From contig JAISVB010000003.1 of NCBI GenBank assembly GCA_031271755.1, positions 1 through 43,787 on the forward strand: DNA of 43,787 nt, in the 5' to 3' direction. The position numbers were made by a program, and so were the translations under genes. This DNA comes from Culturomica sp. GTDB lineage: Bacteria > Bacteroidota > Bacteroidia > Bacteroidales > Marinifilaceae. The notes beneath the pieces are model-generated. The model was not told the DNA's origin. It was given only the letters and a program-made list of their open reading frames with translations, and did not search any database. The number at the start of each line of letters is the position of its first letter. The stretch's first letter is position 1. Shown piece by piece: positions 24,350-31,565 of the stretch.

Positions 24350-25075
24350 TCAGCGAATGTTTGCAGTCAAGTCCCGGATGACCACGGAGGCGGCAAAGCA
24401 TCCGAAAAAGGGAGGCATATAGGAGATGGTGCCGACGTTGGACTTTTTATTCTGTCCTTCGCTCAGCACGACGGCGGCGGAATCAGTCGGTTCCGAGGAA
24501 AAGACCACCTGTACCCCCTCGTACACCCCCAACCGGTGCAGCCGTTTCCGCAGCATCCGGGCCAAGTGGCAGTTGTAGCTTTGGGAGATATCGGCCACCC
24601 GGACTTGGGAAGGGTCGGTTTTTCCGCCCGATCCCATGGAACTGACCACTTTCAGGCCTGCTTTAAGACTGTGGTAGATCAGGAATATTTTGGGCGCCAG
24701 CGTGTCGATGGCATCCACCACATAATCATACGGCGCAGCGCTCAGGATATCCACCATCTCTTTGTCGCGGATAAAACGGTCGATGACGTGTAACCGGATC
24801 TCCGGGTTGATATCCGAAAACCGCTGCGCCATCAGGTGCGCCTTGGATTTGCCGACGGTGCTGTCCAACGCCGGCAATTGGCGGTTTTTATTGGTCGCCT
24901 CCACCACATCCCCGTCGATGATGGTCATCTCCCCGATACCGGCCCGGCACAGCATCTCCGCCGCATAGGCGCCGACTCCGCCCAGTCCCGCCACTAAGAC
25001 ATGGGCGTTCCGCAGCTTCTCCATATTAGCCGCCCCCAGCAACAACGCTGTCCTGTCCAACCAATCTGTCGTCAT
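24350..25075 (-). CDS. tcdA: tRNA threonylcarbamoyladenosine dehydratase (ThiF/MoeB-like)
   Basis: The 241-residue E1-like enzyme has a Rossmann ATP-binding loop (VLVAGLGGVGAYAAE), TIIDGDVVEATNKNRQLPAL with the family N-x-N-R-Q signature, and the C-terminal GTISYMPPFFG segment. It cyclises t6A at tRNA position 37 to ct6A using ATP. Its start overlaps the stop of the upstream TatD-family gene in a 4-base ATGA overlap, so the two form an operon. Confidence 0.9.
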   Translation of the reverse strand: MTTDWLDRTALLLGAANMEKLRNAHVLVAGLGGVGAYAAEMLCRAGIGEMTIIDGDVVEATNKNRQLPALDSTVGKSKAHLMAQRFSDINPEIRLHVIDRFIRDKEMVDILSAAPYDYVVDAIDTLAPKIFLIYHSLKAGLKVVSSMGSGGKTDPSQVRVADISQSYNCHLARMLRKRLHRLGVYEGVQVVFSSEPTDSAAVVLSEGQNKKSNVGTISYMPPFFGCFAASVVIRDLTANIR

Positions 25076-25719
25076 TTTTTATCGTGAAATGTGCGCCGGA
25101 AATTCACCCATACATGCTCCGTCAGCCTCTCGACGGTTTCTCCCCGCAAGCGGGCGGTCTCCCCGTATATCTTCTCCAGCGGAAAGCCGGAATCGTCCGT
25201 TTCCAAAAAAAGCCGGTCGGCCGGAACCAGGCTTACCCACTGCCGGATATTGGATACGGGATCCAGGATGTGCTTGCCGGCCGATACACAAAGCCCCTGC
25301 CGCAACAGCGCTTCCAGAATCTCCCGGTTGTTGTTGTATCCGTGAATGATCCAAGATTCCGAGGGACGCATGTTCTTGTGCACCGACAGCAATTCGGGAA
25401 AAGCCCGCACACAATGAATGATCAGGGGCAACCGGTATTTTTCGGACAACTCGACCTGCCGGGAAAAAAAATACTCCTGCTTTTTCAGGCAGACCGGAGC
25501 ATTCCGGTCCATTCCGCACTCTCCGATGGCTGCCAGCACTCCGCCGGCCGCCTCCGTTTCGATCTCCCTCAGCTCCTCTTCTCCCCGGAAAAAGAGCGGA
25601 TGGATCCCCTTGGAGTACAGCATGCCCGGTACGCGGGGCTTCCCGTCGCTGATATCCAGAACAGCCGTGCAATGCCCCGGGGCGGGGGTATGGGTATGTA
25701 TATCCGTTGCTGTTTTCAT
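25072..25719 (-). CDS. TatD family metal-dependent hydrolase
   Basis: From the ATG at 25719 (a GTG at 25725 is also in frame) the protein has 215 residues. It begins TDIHTHTPAPGH, the HxH metal motif. It continues with SKGIHPLFF, AIGECGMDRN (metal-bridging Glu), LIIHCVRAF, WIIHGYNNN and FLETDDSG, all in the usual TatD order. Members are 3'-5' exonucleases or related deoxyribonucleases. At 215 residues it is shorter than classic TatD (about 260). It lies 21 bases after the cysteine desulfidase gene on the same strand and is coupled to tcdA. Confidence 0.88.
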   Translation of the reverse strand: MKTATDIHTHTPAPGHCTAVLDISDGKPRVPGMLYSKGIHPLFFRGEEELREIETEAAGGVLAAIGECGMDRNAPVCLKKQEYFFSRQVELSEKYRLPLIIHCVRAFPELLSVHKNMRPSESWIIHGYNNNREILEALLRQGLCVSAGKHILDPVSNIRQWVSLVPADRLFLETDDSGFPLEKIYGETARLRGETVERLTEHVWVNFRRTFHDKK

Positions 25720-25740
25720 GCACACCGGTACGCGAAACAG

Positions 25741-27024
25741 CTATTTCTTGTTGCGCATGATGTGCAGAATTGTCTTGTCTGTCTGCTCCATGCCGGCCGT
25801 TCCGATAATACCGATGTTCCGGATGGTCTGTTCAACATTCTCCTCTACGATACCGTCGTTGTGGGTCTTGATCCCGCGCATGGAAAGCATAGCTGCCTGA
25901 ACCGCTGCGGAAACCCCCGAATAGACCTTCAGGGCGCACCCCTGCTTGGCGCCGTCGCACATCATCCCGGTCAGGTTGGAGCACATGGTTTTGATGGTAT
26001 TGACCACCTGTTCGTAATTCCCCCCCATCAGGTAGGTGATCGCCGAGGCCGATCCGGTCGCTGCGATCAATATGCCGCACAGAGCGGAGAGGTGCCCCAT
26101 GTAGTAGTGAATATGCGCTGCGATCAGGTTGCTCAACGCCAATGCCCGGATCAACTGTTCCCGGGAAGAACCGAAACGCTCGGCGGCAACGATCACCGGC
26201 AGGTAAACGGTAATACCCTGATTGCCGCTTCCGGAATTGGTCATTACCGGCTTCTCACACCCGTCCATTCTGGCGTCGGAGGCTGCCGTGGCGCGTATCA
26301 GGGCATTGTTCAGCAGGTCATCCTCCAACAACCCTTTTTCAATATTTTCCAACAGCGTTTTTCCGATCTGCAAACCGTACTCGCTTTTCAGTCCCTCTTC
26401 GGAAATCGCTTTGTTCATCTCCGCTCCGTTCAACACGAACGCTATTTTTTCCGTCTCGATCTCGTGGATAAAGCGCCAGATCCGTTCCACGCTCAGTTCC
26501 GGCCTTTTGTGTGATTCTTTCGCCGAGCTGCCGGACTCCTTTTGAAAAATGATCTTTCCGTTCTTTTCAACCAGCAGGAAATTGGTATGTGCATAGGCAA
26601 TAATGGCTTTGACCGTATCCGTTCCGCGGGAGCAGACCGCTTCCGCGTAGAGCTTGTCGGGGGCCTCCTCTTTCATATAGACCCGGACCGCTCCTTTTGC
26701 TTCCAACTCTTTTGCTTTCGGCAGATTGTCGCCCGCAGAAACATCCTTCAACACCTCCAAACCGTACTCGCTGCGGCCGCATACCGCACCCACCGCAGCC
26801 GCAATGGGCAAACCGTACATACCTGTCCCGGGGATGCCGACCCCCATGCCGTTCTTGTAAATATTGCCGCTTACCCATACCTCGATCTGCTCCGGAATCC
26901 CGCCCAACTCTTCCCGGCACCGGGCGCACACCAACCCACAGGCCACCGGCTCCGTACATCCTAAAGCCGGTATGGCTTCTTCCTGTAAAATCGCAATTAA
27001 CTGCTCATTTGTAGCCTGACACAT
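25741..27024 (-). CDS. cyuA: L-cysteine desulfidase / CyuA-like (UPF0597, serine dehydratase alpha fold)
   Basis: The 427-residue protein has ALGCTEPVACGL near residue 20, SGNIYKNGMGVGIPGTG, and the cysteine pair region NLTGMMCDGAKQGCALKV, which with the first cysteine binds a [4Fe-4S] cluster. MTNSGSGNQGI and GHLSALCGILIAATGSASAI are also typical. Family members break L-cysteine into sulfide, ammonia and pyruvate. The length is normal. It could share a transcript with TatD and tcdA. Confidence 0.9.
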   Translation of the reverse strand: MCQATNEQLIAILQEEAIPALGCTEPVACGLVCARCREELGGIPEQIEVWVSGNIYKNGMGVGIPGTGMYGLPIAAAVGAVCGRSEYGLEVLKDVSAGDNLPKAKELEAKGAVRVYMKEEAPDKLYAEAVCSRGTDTVKAIIAYAHTNFLLVEKNGKIIFQKESGSSAKESHKRPELSVERIWRFIHEIETEKIAFVLNGAEMNKAISEEGLKSEYGLQIGKTLLENIEKGLLEDDLLNNALIRATAASDARMDGCEKPVMTNSGSGNQGITVYLPVIVAAERFGSSREQLIRALALSNLIAAHIHYYMGHLSALCGILIAATGSASAITYLMGGNYEQVVNTIKTMCSNLTGMMCDGAKQGCALKVYSGVSAAVQAAMLSMRGIKTHNDGIVEENVEQTIRNIGIIGTAGMEQTDKTILHIMRNKK

Positions 27025-27151
27025 ACACTGTTGTTTTATTTATTGAACAAAAGTACCTGTTTATCCGGCATATTTTGCCCGATAACCGGAGAATTAACAT
27101 TTTTTCAAGATTCCGATCGACAGGCAATCCTCCCCAACGGGTATTTTTTCG

Positions 27152-27159
27152 TATTTTTG
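27152..27159 (+). promoter_or_regulatory. -7 element upstream of smpB
   Basis: TATTTTTG matches TAnnTTTG and lies 7 bases before the smpB ATG, which would give a very short leader. A -33 TTG at ideal spacing is not evident. Confidence 0.35.
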
Positions 27160-27166
27160 TCCCGCC

Positions 27167-27613
27167 ATGTCCTCCGATATCAACATACGAAACAAACGCG
27201 CCTCTTTCGACTACGAATTTATCGAAGAGTTCAACGCCGGCATTGTCCTGACCGGGACGGAAATCAAATCCATCCGGGCCGGCAAAGCCAGTTTGGTAGA
27301 CTCGTATTGCTATTTTTCACGTGGCGAATTGTGGGTCAGGGGGATACACATCGCCGAATACCGGTTGGGCACCTACTACAACCACGAAGAAAAACGGGAA
27401 CGGAAACTATTGCTGACCCGGCAGGAGTTGCGGAAATGGGAGCGCAAAGTCAAAGAGAGCGGCCTGACCATTGTTCCCGTCAAACTGTTCCTGACGGACA
27501 AGGGATGGGCTAAACTGCGCATCGCCTTAGCCAAAGGAAAAAAAGAGTTCGACAAACGGGAATCCCTGAAATTAAAAGACGCCAAACGGGAGATGGAGCG
27601 GTTCCGGCGGTAA
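27167..27613 (+). CDS. smpB: SsrA-binding protein SmpB
   Basis: The 148-residue protein contains [35 protein letters not shown] and [14 protein letters not shown], all landmarks of SmpB. It ends in the basic tail [20 protein letters not shown] that enters the ribosomal decoding site. It binds tmRNA and starts trans-translation on stalled ribosomes. The length is normal. I see no tmRNA gene nearby. Confidence 0.96.
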   Translation: MSSDINIRNKRASFDYEFIEEFNAGIVLTGTEIKSIRAGKASLVDSYCYFSRGELWVRGIHIAEYRLGTYYNHEEKRERKLLLTRQELRKWERKVKESGLTIVPVKLFLTDKGWAKLRIALAKGKKEFDKRESLKLKDAKREMERFRR

Positions 27614-27649
27614 TTTTTTGCCTGAAACTTAAAAAACTCCCGATAAGGA

Positions 27650-29218
27650 TCACAGCGGAAACCGCCGGCCGTTGCCGAACGCTTTTTTGCTAATCTTAAT
27701 GCCGGGCGGGCATTGGTAGCGTTTGTATTCGTTCCGGATCACCATGGAGACCACCTTTTCGACCGTCTCCTTTTCAAATCCCCGGAGAACGATCTCCCGG
27801 GCGGAGTGCCGTTCTTCCAAATAAAGTTTCAGGATGCCGTCCAAAACATCGTACTCCGGAAGCGAATCCCGGTCTTTCTGACCTGGCCGCAACTCGGCAG
27901 AAGGGACTTTGGTCAGGGTGTGTTCCGGGATGATCTCCGTGTCCCGGTTGATGTAGCGGGCCAATTTGTACACATCGGTTTTGTACACATCGCACAGCAC
28001 GGCTAAAGAGCCGCAAAGGTCGCCGTACAGCGTTCCGTACCCGACCGCCGCTTCGCTCTTATTGGAAGTGTTCAGGACAATGTGACCGAACTTATTGGAA
28101 ACGGCCATCACCAGATTCCCCCGGATACGCGCCTGCAAATTCTCCTCCGCCACGTTGAACGGCCGCTGGTAGAAAAGAGTGTCCAGCGTTGCCAAATACC
28201 TTTCGTAGATATCTTGTATCGGAAGAGTATGAACAGGCATTCCCAGGTTCTTGGCCAATGCCTCGGCGTCCGTGACCGAATGGTCGGAGGAGAAGCCGGA
28301 AGGCATCAACAACCCGGTGGTGTTTTCGGCGCCGATGGCCTCTGCCGCCAAAGCGGCCACCACGGCCGAATCCAAACCGCCCGACAATCCCACCACCGCC
28401 TGGGTGAACCCGTTTTTCCGGAAATAGTCCCGGACACCGAAAACCAGCGCCCGGTGGATCAACGCGACCGGATCCGTTTTTTCCTGTTTCAGCAGCGGGT
28501 AGTGTTGCACCCGGTCGATCTCGACCACCGCAAAATCCTCCTCGAACGCTTTCAGGTGCAGCACCGCTTCCCCCTTGTAATTGTAAATCATCGAGTTCCC
28601 GTCAAACAACACCGAAGTGGCCGCCGTAGCGGGATGGACGGACACAATCGTTTTGCTGTGCCGTTTGGAAAGGGCCCCCAGCACCTGCTTGCGGTAGGAA
28701 AGGCTTTCCGTGGTAAAAGGAGTCGATCCGATGCAGATCACCAGACTGTCGCCCTTATCAATAAACTCCGACTCGTATTCGTCGAACAGGATCCGGATGT
28801 TTTTATTCCGGAAGCGGATCGGCATATTCTCTTCCCCGGCCACAAAATAGCGGCTTTCGTCGAACACATCGTAATCGCTGAGCACGGTTTTGTGCACGCC
28901 GTCCGCCACCTCGCCGTTCTGGATAAAATAGGCGGAGTTGTACATAATGCCGTTGGCCGGATCCAAATTCGGCGCCCCGATGATGGCGGCCATGCTTCCG
29001 CAGGCGTCCGCCAGCCGTTCCACCGTTTCGCGGCACTCCGTCACGAATCCCTCCTGTTCCAGCAGATCCTGGGGCAGGGGACCGCAAACGGCCAATTCGG
29101 GGAAGACGATCAGGTCGGCCTGCTCCGTCCGGGCTTTCCGGATGGCTTCCAACATCAATTCGCAATTTTTCCGGATATCTCCCGTCCGGTAATTCTGTTG
29201 AGGAATAGCGATGCGCAT
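27650..29218 (-). CDS. nadE: NAD+ synthetase with degenerate glutaminase (nitrilase) domain
   Basis: The 522-residue protein has an N-terminal nitrilase-type domain (1-265) and a C-terminal ATP-pyrophosphatase synthetase domain with GLSGGLDS (278-284), DLCGSLAVLCDVYKT and ELRPGQKDRDSLPEYD. The synthetase half looks fully intact. In the nitrilase half the catalytic Glu (E41, FPELAVCG) and Lys (K110, HKTVLSDYDVFDE) are present, but the cysteine expected in I-C-E-D is replaced: the strand reads IRILFDEYES with Asp at 146. Glutamine-dependent activity is therefore doubtful; ammonia could be used directly. It adenylates and amidates deamido-NAD. Confidence 0.9.
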   Translation of the reverse strand: MRIAIPQQNYRTGDIRKNCELMLEAIRKARTEQADLIVFPELAVCGPLPQDLLEQEGFVTECRETVERLADACGSMAAIIGAPNLDPANGIMYNSAYFIQNGEVADGVHKTVLSDYDVFDESRYFVAGEENMPIRFRNKNIRILFDEYESEFIDKGDSLVICIGSTPFTTESLSYRKQVLGALSKRHSKTIVSVHPATAATSVLFDGNSMIYNYKGEAVLHLKAFEEDFAVVEIDRVQHYPLLKQEKTDPVALIHRALVFGVRDYFRKNGFTQAVVGLSGGLDSAVVAALAAEAIGAENTTGLLMPSGFSSDHSVTDAEALAKNLGMPVHTLPIQDIYERYLATLDTLFYQRPFNVAEENLQARIRGNLVMAVSNKFGHIVLNTSNKSEAAVGYGTLYGDLCGSLAVLCDVYKTDVYKLARYINRDTEIIPEHTLTKVPSAELRPGQKDRDSLPEYDVLDGILKLYLEERHSAREIVLRGFEKETVEKVVSMVIRNEYKRYQCPPGIKISKKAFGNGRRFPL

Positions 29219-29347
29219 GTGTTACGGTGCTGTGGTTTGTAATCTGTTCCGTAAAAATACGGGATTTGTTTGTATCTTCGTATCCTCGTATGTCAAATCG
29301 GAATGGTAAAAATACGACTTTTACCGTCAAAATAAAAACGAACAAAG

Positions 29348-30343
29348 ATGAAGTTTACAATGGCCGCGTTGTTTTTTTGCCTCCTGCTGGCCGGATGCAA
29401 AAGCGAAAAGAGGCCGGACGTCCGCCAATACCGGCAGGAGAGGCGTTTTATCCGCTTTGAACGGGACCTCTTCGCTTTGGACAAAGAGCATCCAGACGCC
29501 GCCTCCCTGCAGGCCCGGTACGGCCGTTTTTTCGACCTGTATGCCGGCGGGGTTTTGCAGTTGGGCGATCCCCGGAGCGAAGAATTTCCCCGCCTGCTCT
29601 CCTACTTTTTAAAAGACTCCGTGATGCGGCAACTGTACGACAGCGTGGAAACCGTCTATCCCGACATGGCGGCGCAGGAGAACGAATTGACCGGTGCATT
29701 CGCCTATTATGCCTGCTACTTCCCCGGTCGTCCCGTTCCGGCGCTCTACACGCACATCTCCGGCTTCAACCAGTCCATCGTGTCGGACAGCGCCTGGATC
29801 AGTGTCAGCTTAGACAACTACTTGGGCGAAGAGAACCTCTTCTACAAAATGCTGGCGACGCCGGTTCCCCGCTACTTAGCCCGCAACATGACGCCGGAAA
29901 ACATCGTCCGGGATCTGCTGCTGGGCTGGTTAACGACCGAATTCCCGTACCATCCCCCGCAAAATGACCTGGTGAGCGGCATGATCTACCAGGGAAAATT
30001 GCTCTACATATTGGAAAAACTGTTGCCGGATTACGCGCCGGAGCAGTTGTTCGGCTTTACCCGGGAACAGTGGGAGTGGTGCCGCGACAACGAAGCGGAG
30101 ATGTGGGGATTTTTGATCGAGAACGAATACCTCTTCGACACCGGACAGATGTTGTTGCGGAAATACCTGTTTGCCGCTCCTTTTTCGCCCGGCATGCCGG
30201 AAGAATCCCCGGGGCAGGCTGTGTTGTGGAACGGTTACCGGATCGTCGGCGCGTACATGAAAAAAAGCCCGTTAACGGCGGAAGCCCTGATGGCAGAACA
30301 GGATTACCACAAAATACTGCGGGAAGCAAGGTATCAACCATAG
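29348..30343 (+). CDS. gldB: GldB-like lipoprotein
   Basis: The 331-residue protein begins with a lipoprotein signal (MKFTMAALFFCLLLAGCKSE, C17 lipidated). The body (RFIRFERDLFALDKEHPDAA, HISGFNQSIVSDSAWISVSL, LDNYLGEENLFYKMLATPVP, then LWNGYRIVGAYM) matches GldB-family lipoproteins of Bacteroidota. In gliding flavobacteria GldB is needed for motility and type IX secretion. In gut Bacteroidales it is kept without gliding, so the exact role here is uncertain. The cyclo-ligase gene follows after 3 bases. Confidence 0.85.
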   Translation: MKFTMAALFFCLLLAGCKSEKRPDVRQYRQERRFIRFERDLFALDKEHPDAASLQARYGRFFDLYAGGVLQLGDPRSEEFPRLLSYFLKDSVMRQLYDSVETVYPDMAAQENELTGAFAYYACYFPGRPVPALYTHISGFNQSIVSDSAWISVSLDNYLGEENLFYKMLATPVPRYLARNMTPENIVRDLLLGWLTTEFPYHPPQNDLVSGMIYQGKLLYILEKLLPDYAPEQLFGFTREQWEWCRDNEAEMWGFLIENEYLFDTGQMLLRKYLFAAPFSPGMPEESPGQAVLWNGYRIVGAYMKKSPLTAEALMAEQDYHKILREARYQP

Positions 30344-30346
30344 GCC

Positions 30347-30880
30347 ATGGACAAACAGGCAGCAAGAAAAAAGATCCGGGAGTTGAAAAAGGCGGCCACC
30401 CCGGAAGAAAAACAACAGGAATCAGAAGCCGTATGGAGCGAATTAGAGCAGACGGAAGCCTTTGCAAAAGCCCGGGTCATATTGACCTACTGGTCAATGG
30501 AGGACGAAGTCCGCACACACGACTTCATCAGCCGCTGGGCCGGCAAGAAATGCTTCCTGCTTCCCTGTGTCAAAGGCGACACACTGGAACTGCGCCGCTT
30601 CGACGGCCGGGAAAAACTCTCTCCGGGAGAAAGCTTTGCCATTCCCGAACCGGCCGGCCGGCTCTGGGAAGAACCGTCGGCAATAGACCTGATCATTGTG
30701 CCCGGAGTCGCCTTTGACAAAAAAGGGAATCGGCTGGGCAGGGGAAAGGGGTATTACGACCGGATCCTGAAAACCTCCACTGCATACAAGATCGGCGTAT
30801 GCTTTAGCTTTCAGTTGTGGGGATCGGTACCTGTCGAAGCGCACGACATACCGATGGACTACGTTATAGCCGGAAACTAA
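30347..30880 (+). CDS. 5-formyltetrahydrofolate cyclo-ligase
   Basis: The 177-residue protein carries the family motifs: basic N-terminal helix (KQAARKKIRELKKAATPEEK), VILTYWSMEDEVRT, and the nucleotide/folate signature IIVPGVAFDKKGNRLGRGKG followed by YYDRIL. It converts 5-formyl-THF to 5,10-methenyl-THF with ATP. It is 3 bases from gldB, so the two are probably in one mRNA, and is followed by a strong terminator. Confidence 0.94.
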   Translation: MDKQAARKKIRELKKAATPEEKQQESEAVWSELEQTEAFAKARVILTYWSMEDEVRTHDFISRWAGKKCFLLPCVKGDTLELRRFDGREKLSPGESFAIPEPAGRLWEEPSAIDLIIVPGVAFDKKGNRLGRGKGYYDRILKTSTAYKIGVCFSFQLWGSVPVEAHDIPMDYVIAGN

Positions 30881-30906
30881 AAAAGCGGCCTGCAGGCCGC
30901 TTTTTT
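30879..30906. terminator. Strong bidirectional terminator
   Basis: AAAAAAGCGGCC and GGCCGCTTTTTT form a perfect 12-bp stem with a TGCA loop. It serves the cyclo-ligase gene and the convergent ferredoxin gene. Confidence 0.95.
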
Positions 30907-30917
30907 ATTATGTGTAA

Positions 30918-31088
30918 TCAGGCTTGTTTGATCGCCTCTACCGGACAAACTCCGGCGCAAGTTCCACAATCTGTACAAGCATTCGGATCGATCTCATAAT
31001 GATCGGCGCCCATGGAGATCGCTCCTGCCGGGCACTCCCCCTCACACGTACCGCAAGAGATGCAGTCATCGTTGATTACGTAAGCCAT
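30918..31088 (-). CDS. 2[4Fe-4S] ferredoxin
   Basis: A 56-residue protein starts MAYVINDDCISCGTCEGECP and ends ACTDCGTCAGVCPVEAIKQA. Two CxxCxxCxxxCP motifs (C9, C12, C15, C19 and C38, C41, C44, C48) bind two [4Fe-4S] clusters. It is a low-potential electron carrier. No redox enzyme is adjacent to name a partner. Confidence 0.95.
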   Translation of the reverse strand: MAYVINDDCISCGTCEGECPAGAISMGADHYEIDPNACTDCGTCAGVCPVEAIKQA

Positions 31089-31171
31089 TTTTTTAGGTTT
31101 TAGTGATTAATACCCCGCAAAAATAGAATCATTATTCGAAAGAAAAAAGAAAATAAGAAGTTTTGACAACT

Positions 31172-31414
31172 TTATTTCTTTTTGCTGCACTCTTTCTTAC
31201 AATCTTTAGTGGCTTCGGCTTTCTTGCACTCTTTTTTACACTCTTTCTTGCAATCGGCTTTCTTGCCTTCCTTCTCCTTGCAGCACTCCTTCTTCTCTAC
31301 GCACTCTTTTTTGCACTCTTTCTTGCCATCCTGGCCGGTTTGGTTACTCTGAGCCGAAGCAAGGCTCACAGTAAAGAACAATGCAAGCATTGTTACCATC
31401 GCTTTCAATTTCAT
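31172..31414 (-). CDS. Exported Lys/Cys-rich small protein with KKEC repeats
   Basis: The 80-residue protein has a signal peptide (MKLKAMVTMLALFFTVSLAS, cut after AQ). The mature part of about 58 residues is composed almost only of Lys, Glu and Cys in KKEC-like units, with nine cysteines (CKKECVEKKECC, DCKKECKKEC, DCKKECSKKK). The repeats make the DNA low in complexity, so length may vary. I do not recognise a family. Metal binding, a disulfide network or surface binding are possible. It stands alone between the ferredoxin gene and the M16 protease gene. Confidence 0.65.
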   Translation of the reverse strand: MKLKAMVTMLALFFTVSLASAQSNQTGQDGKKECKKECVEKKECCKEKEGKKADCKKECKKECKKAEATKDCKKECSKKK

Positions 31415-31512
31415 ACTGTGTCGATTTTAGTTAGTACTATTTCGGAATTCATACCTGTTATTCAGGCAATACACCTACAAAGATGAATAATAAATATCAA
31501 AAAAGCAAATAA

Positions 31513-31546
31513 AAAAGCAGCAAAGTGCAAGGACGTTGCTGCTTTT
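31513..31546 (-). terminator. Terminator of the M16 peptidase gene
   Basis: AAAAGCAGCA (31513-31522) pairs perfectly with TGCTGCTTTT (31537-31546). On the minus strand a T-rich stretch follows. It lies 20 bases after the M16 stop codon. Confidence 0.85.
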
Positions 31547-31565
31547 AGGAAAAAATAATATCCGT

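Noticed and set aside
25084-26514. 476-residue open frame opposite the TatD-family and cysteine desulfidase genes
   Set aside because: It crosses two well-supported genes on the other strand and has no family resemblance.
28082-29242. 386-residue open frame opposite nadE
   Set aside because: Antisense shadow of nadE with His/Arg-rich, unnatural composition.
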